The notes under the pieces: model-generated
Told to the model about the DNA's origin: nothing
The model's database searches: none
The model's input: the letters and a program-made list of their open reading frames with translations, nothing else
Translations under genes and position numbers: made by a program
NCBI RefSeq assembly: GCF_000745345.1
Contig: NZ_JQNR01000005.1
Span: forward strand, 558,001 to 622,000
Direction of reading: 5' to 3'
DNA: 64,000 nt
Origin: Actinacidiphila yeochonensis CN732
GTDB taxonomy: Bacteria > Actinomycetota > Actinomycetes > Streptomycetales > Streptomycetaceae
Shown: positions 63,370-64,000 of the stretch, piece after piece
How the letters are laid out: each line of letters opens with the position of its first letter
How positions within the stretch are numbered: the stretch's first letter is position 1

Positions 63370-64000
63370 TCAGAGCACCGCGTCGTGCGCGTGCAGCCAC
63401 TCCAGCGGGTCCACCGGGGCGCCGCCGGCCGGGCGGACTTCGAGGTGGAGGTGGGGAGCGGGGATATTGCCGGTGGCGCCGACGCGGCCGACGGTGTCGC
63501 CCGTGGTGACCCGGCCCTCCGTGGCGACCACGGTGGACAGGTGGCAGTACCACAGCTCGGTGCCGTCATCGAGGGTGACGACGACGCGGTAGCCGAAGCT
63601 GCCCGCCCATCCGGCGGAGCTGACCGTGCCGCCGTGGACGGCGTGGACGGGGGTGCCCGTCGCGGCGGTGAAGTCCTGGCCGGCGTGGAAGTTGCCCCAC
63701 GGGTCGGACTCGCCGAAGCGGGCGCCCAGCGTGGCACCGGCGACCGGCTTGATGTAGGAGGCGGCGAACCGCTCCAGCCGCTCGGCCTCGGCGCGGGCGG
63801 CGGCCTCGGCCTCCTCGCGGACCTTCGCCTCGGCGGCGGCCTTCGCGGCGGCGGCCTGCTCGCGCACCCGGCGCTCGGCGGCCTCACGGGCGGCCTGCGC
63901 GGCGGCGACCCGCTCGGCCTCCTCGCGGACGGCGCGGGCGGCGGCCTCACGAGTGGCGGCGACCTGGCCGAGGATGCGTGCGCACAGCGCCGCGCCGGGG
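63370..64000 (-). CDS. M23 family metallopeptidase, N-terminus off the window
   Basis: At least 209 residues; the start lies beyond the right edge. A coiled-coil Ala/Glu/Arg segment (AKAAAEAKVREEAEAAARAEAERLERF) is followed by the LytM/M23 domain: GARFGESDPWGNFHAGQDF, GTPVHAVHGGTVSSAG, WYCHLSTVV and NIPAPHLHLEVRPAGG (HxH). It should cleave cell-wall peptides outside the membrane; the coiled coil suggests an EnvC-like regulated hydrolase. Confidence 0.9.
   Translation of the reverse strand, partial: PGAALCARILGQVAATREAAARAVREEAERVAAAQAAREAAERRVREQAAAAKAAAEAKVREEAEAAARAEAERLERFAASYIKPVAGATLGARFGESDPWGNFHAGQDFTAATGTPVHAVHGGTVSSAGWAGSFGYRVVVTLDDGTELWYCHLSTVVATEGRVTTGDTVGRVGATGNIPAPHLHLEVRPAGGAPVDPLEWLHAHDAVL

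Overview
The window is very G+C-rich, strongly G/C-biased at third codon positions and dense in GTG/TTG starts. Its gene content (contractile injection system of the Streptomyces type, LAL regulators, TPR/NsdA-like regulator, PrsW, trmB, holB) points to a Streptomyces or close relative. Assignments rest on reading the sequence and on family knowledge; no search was run.

Region 1 (1-26.8 kb) is a cytoplasmic/extracellular contractile injection system (CIS) locus. A tightly overlapping leftward operon runs sheath, tube, small assembly proteins, a giant VQR-repeat protein, second tube protein, LysM cap, VgrG spike, gp25, baseplate J, tail protein I and a zinc-ribbon membrane protein that enters from the left edge. 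To its right are three tandem rightward paralogues (beta-sandwich domain, one membrane helix, Pro/Thr linker, ChW-like outer domain), then a leftward AAA+ ATPase/DUF4255 pair and two LuxR-type regulators. Two small relics with AGNAA motifs typical of CIS-associated proteins lie in the locus. Five genes here carry single-base frame changes in G/C runs or short repeats, which are either real decay or sequencing error.

Region 2 (26.9-33.4 kb) is a small leftward NRPS-like cassette: acyl-CoA dehydrogenase, type II thioesterase with a Cys in the nucleophile position, stand-alone carrier protein, adenylation protein and FAD monooxygenase, apparently read from one strong leaderless promoter. Region 3 (33.8-43 kb) holds a secreted protein, an oxidoreductase/GlxA-type regulator pair, an AraC regulator/FAD monooxygenase pair, a TMEM175-like channel and a scar where a TetR gene and an MFS gene were cut and joined.

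Region 4 (43.4-48.9 kb) is an integrated element between a 46-bp copy of the 3' half of tRNA-Thr(CGT) and the intact tRNA gene. It carries a VapBC pair and a 1184-residue nuclease-STAND NTPase, but no recognisable integrase; it is the best candidate in this window for an undescribed defence module.

Region 5 (49-64 kb) is core chromosome: two alpha/beta hydrolases, three regularly spaced 30-bp repeats, holB, an asparagine-synthase-like protein, an NsdA-like regulator, trmB, PrsW, a Uma2 nuclease-fold protein and an M23 peptidase running off the right edge.
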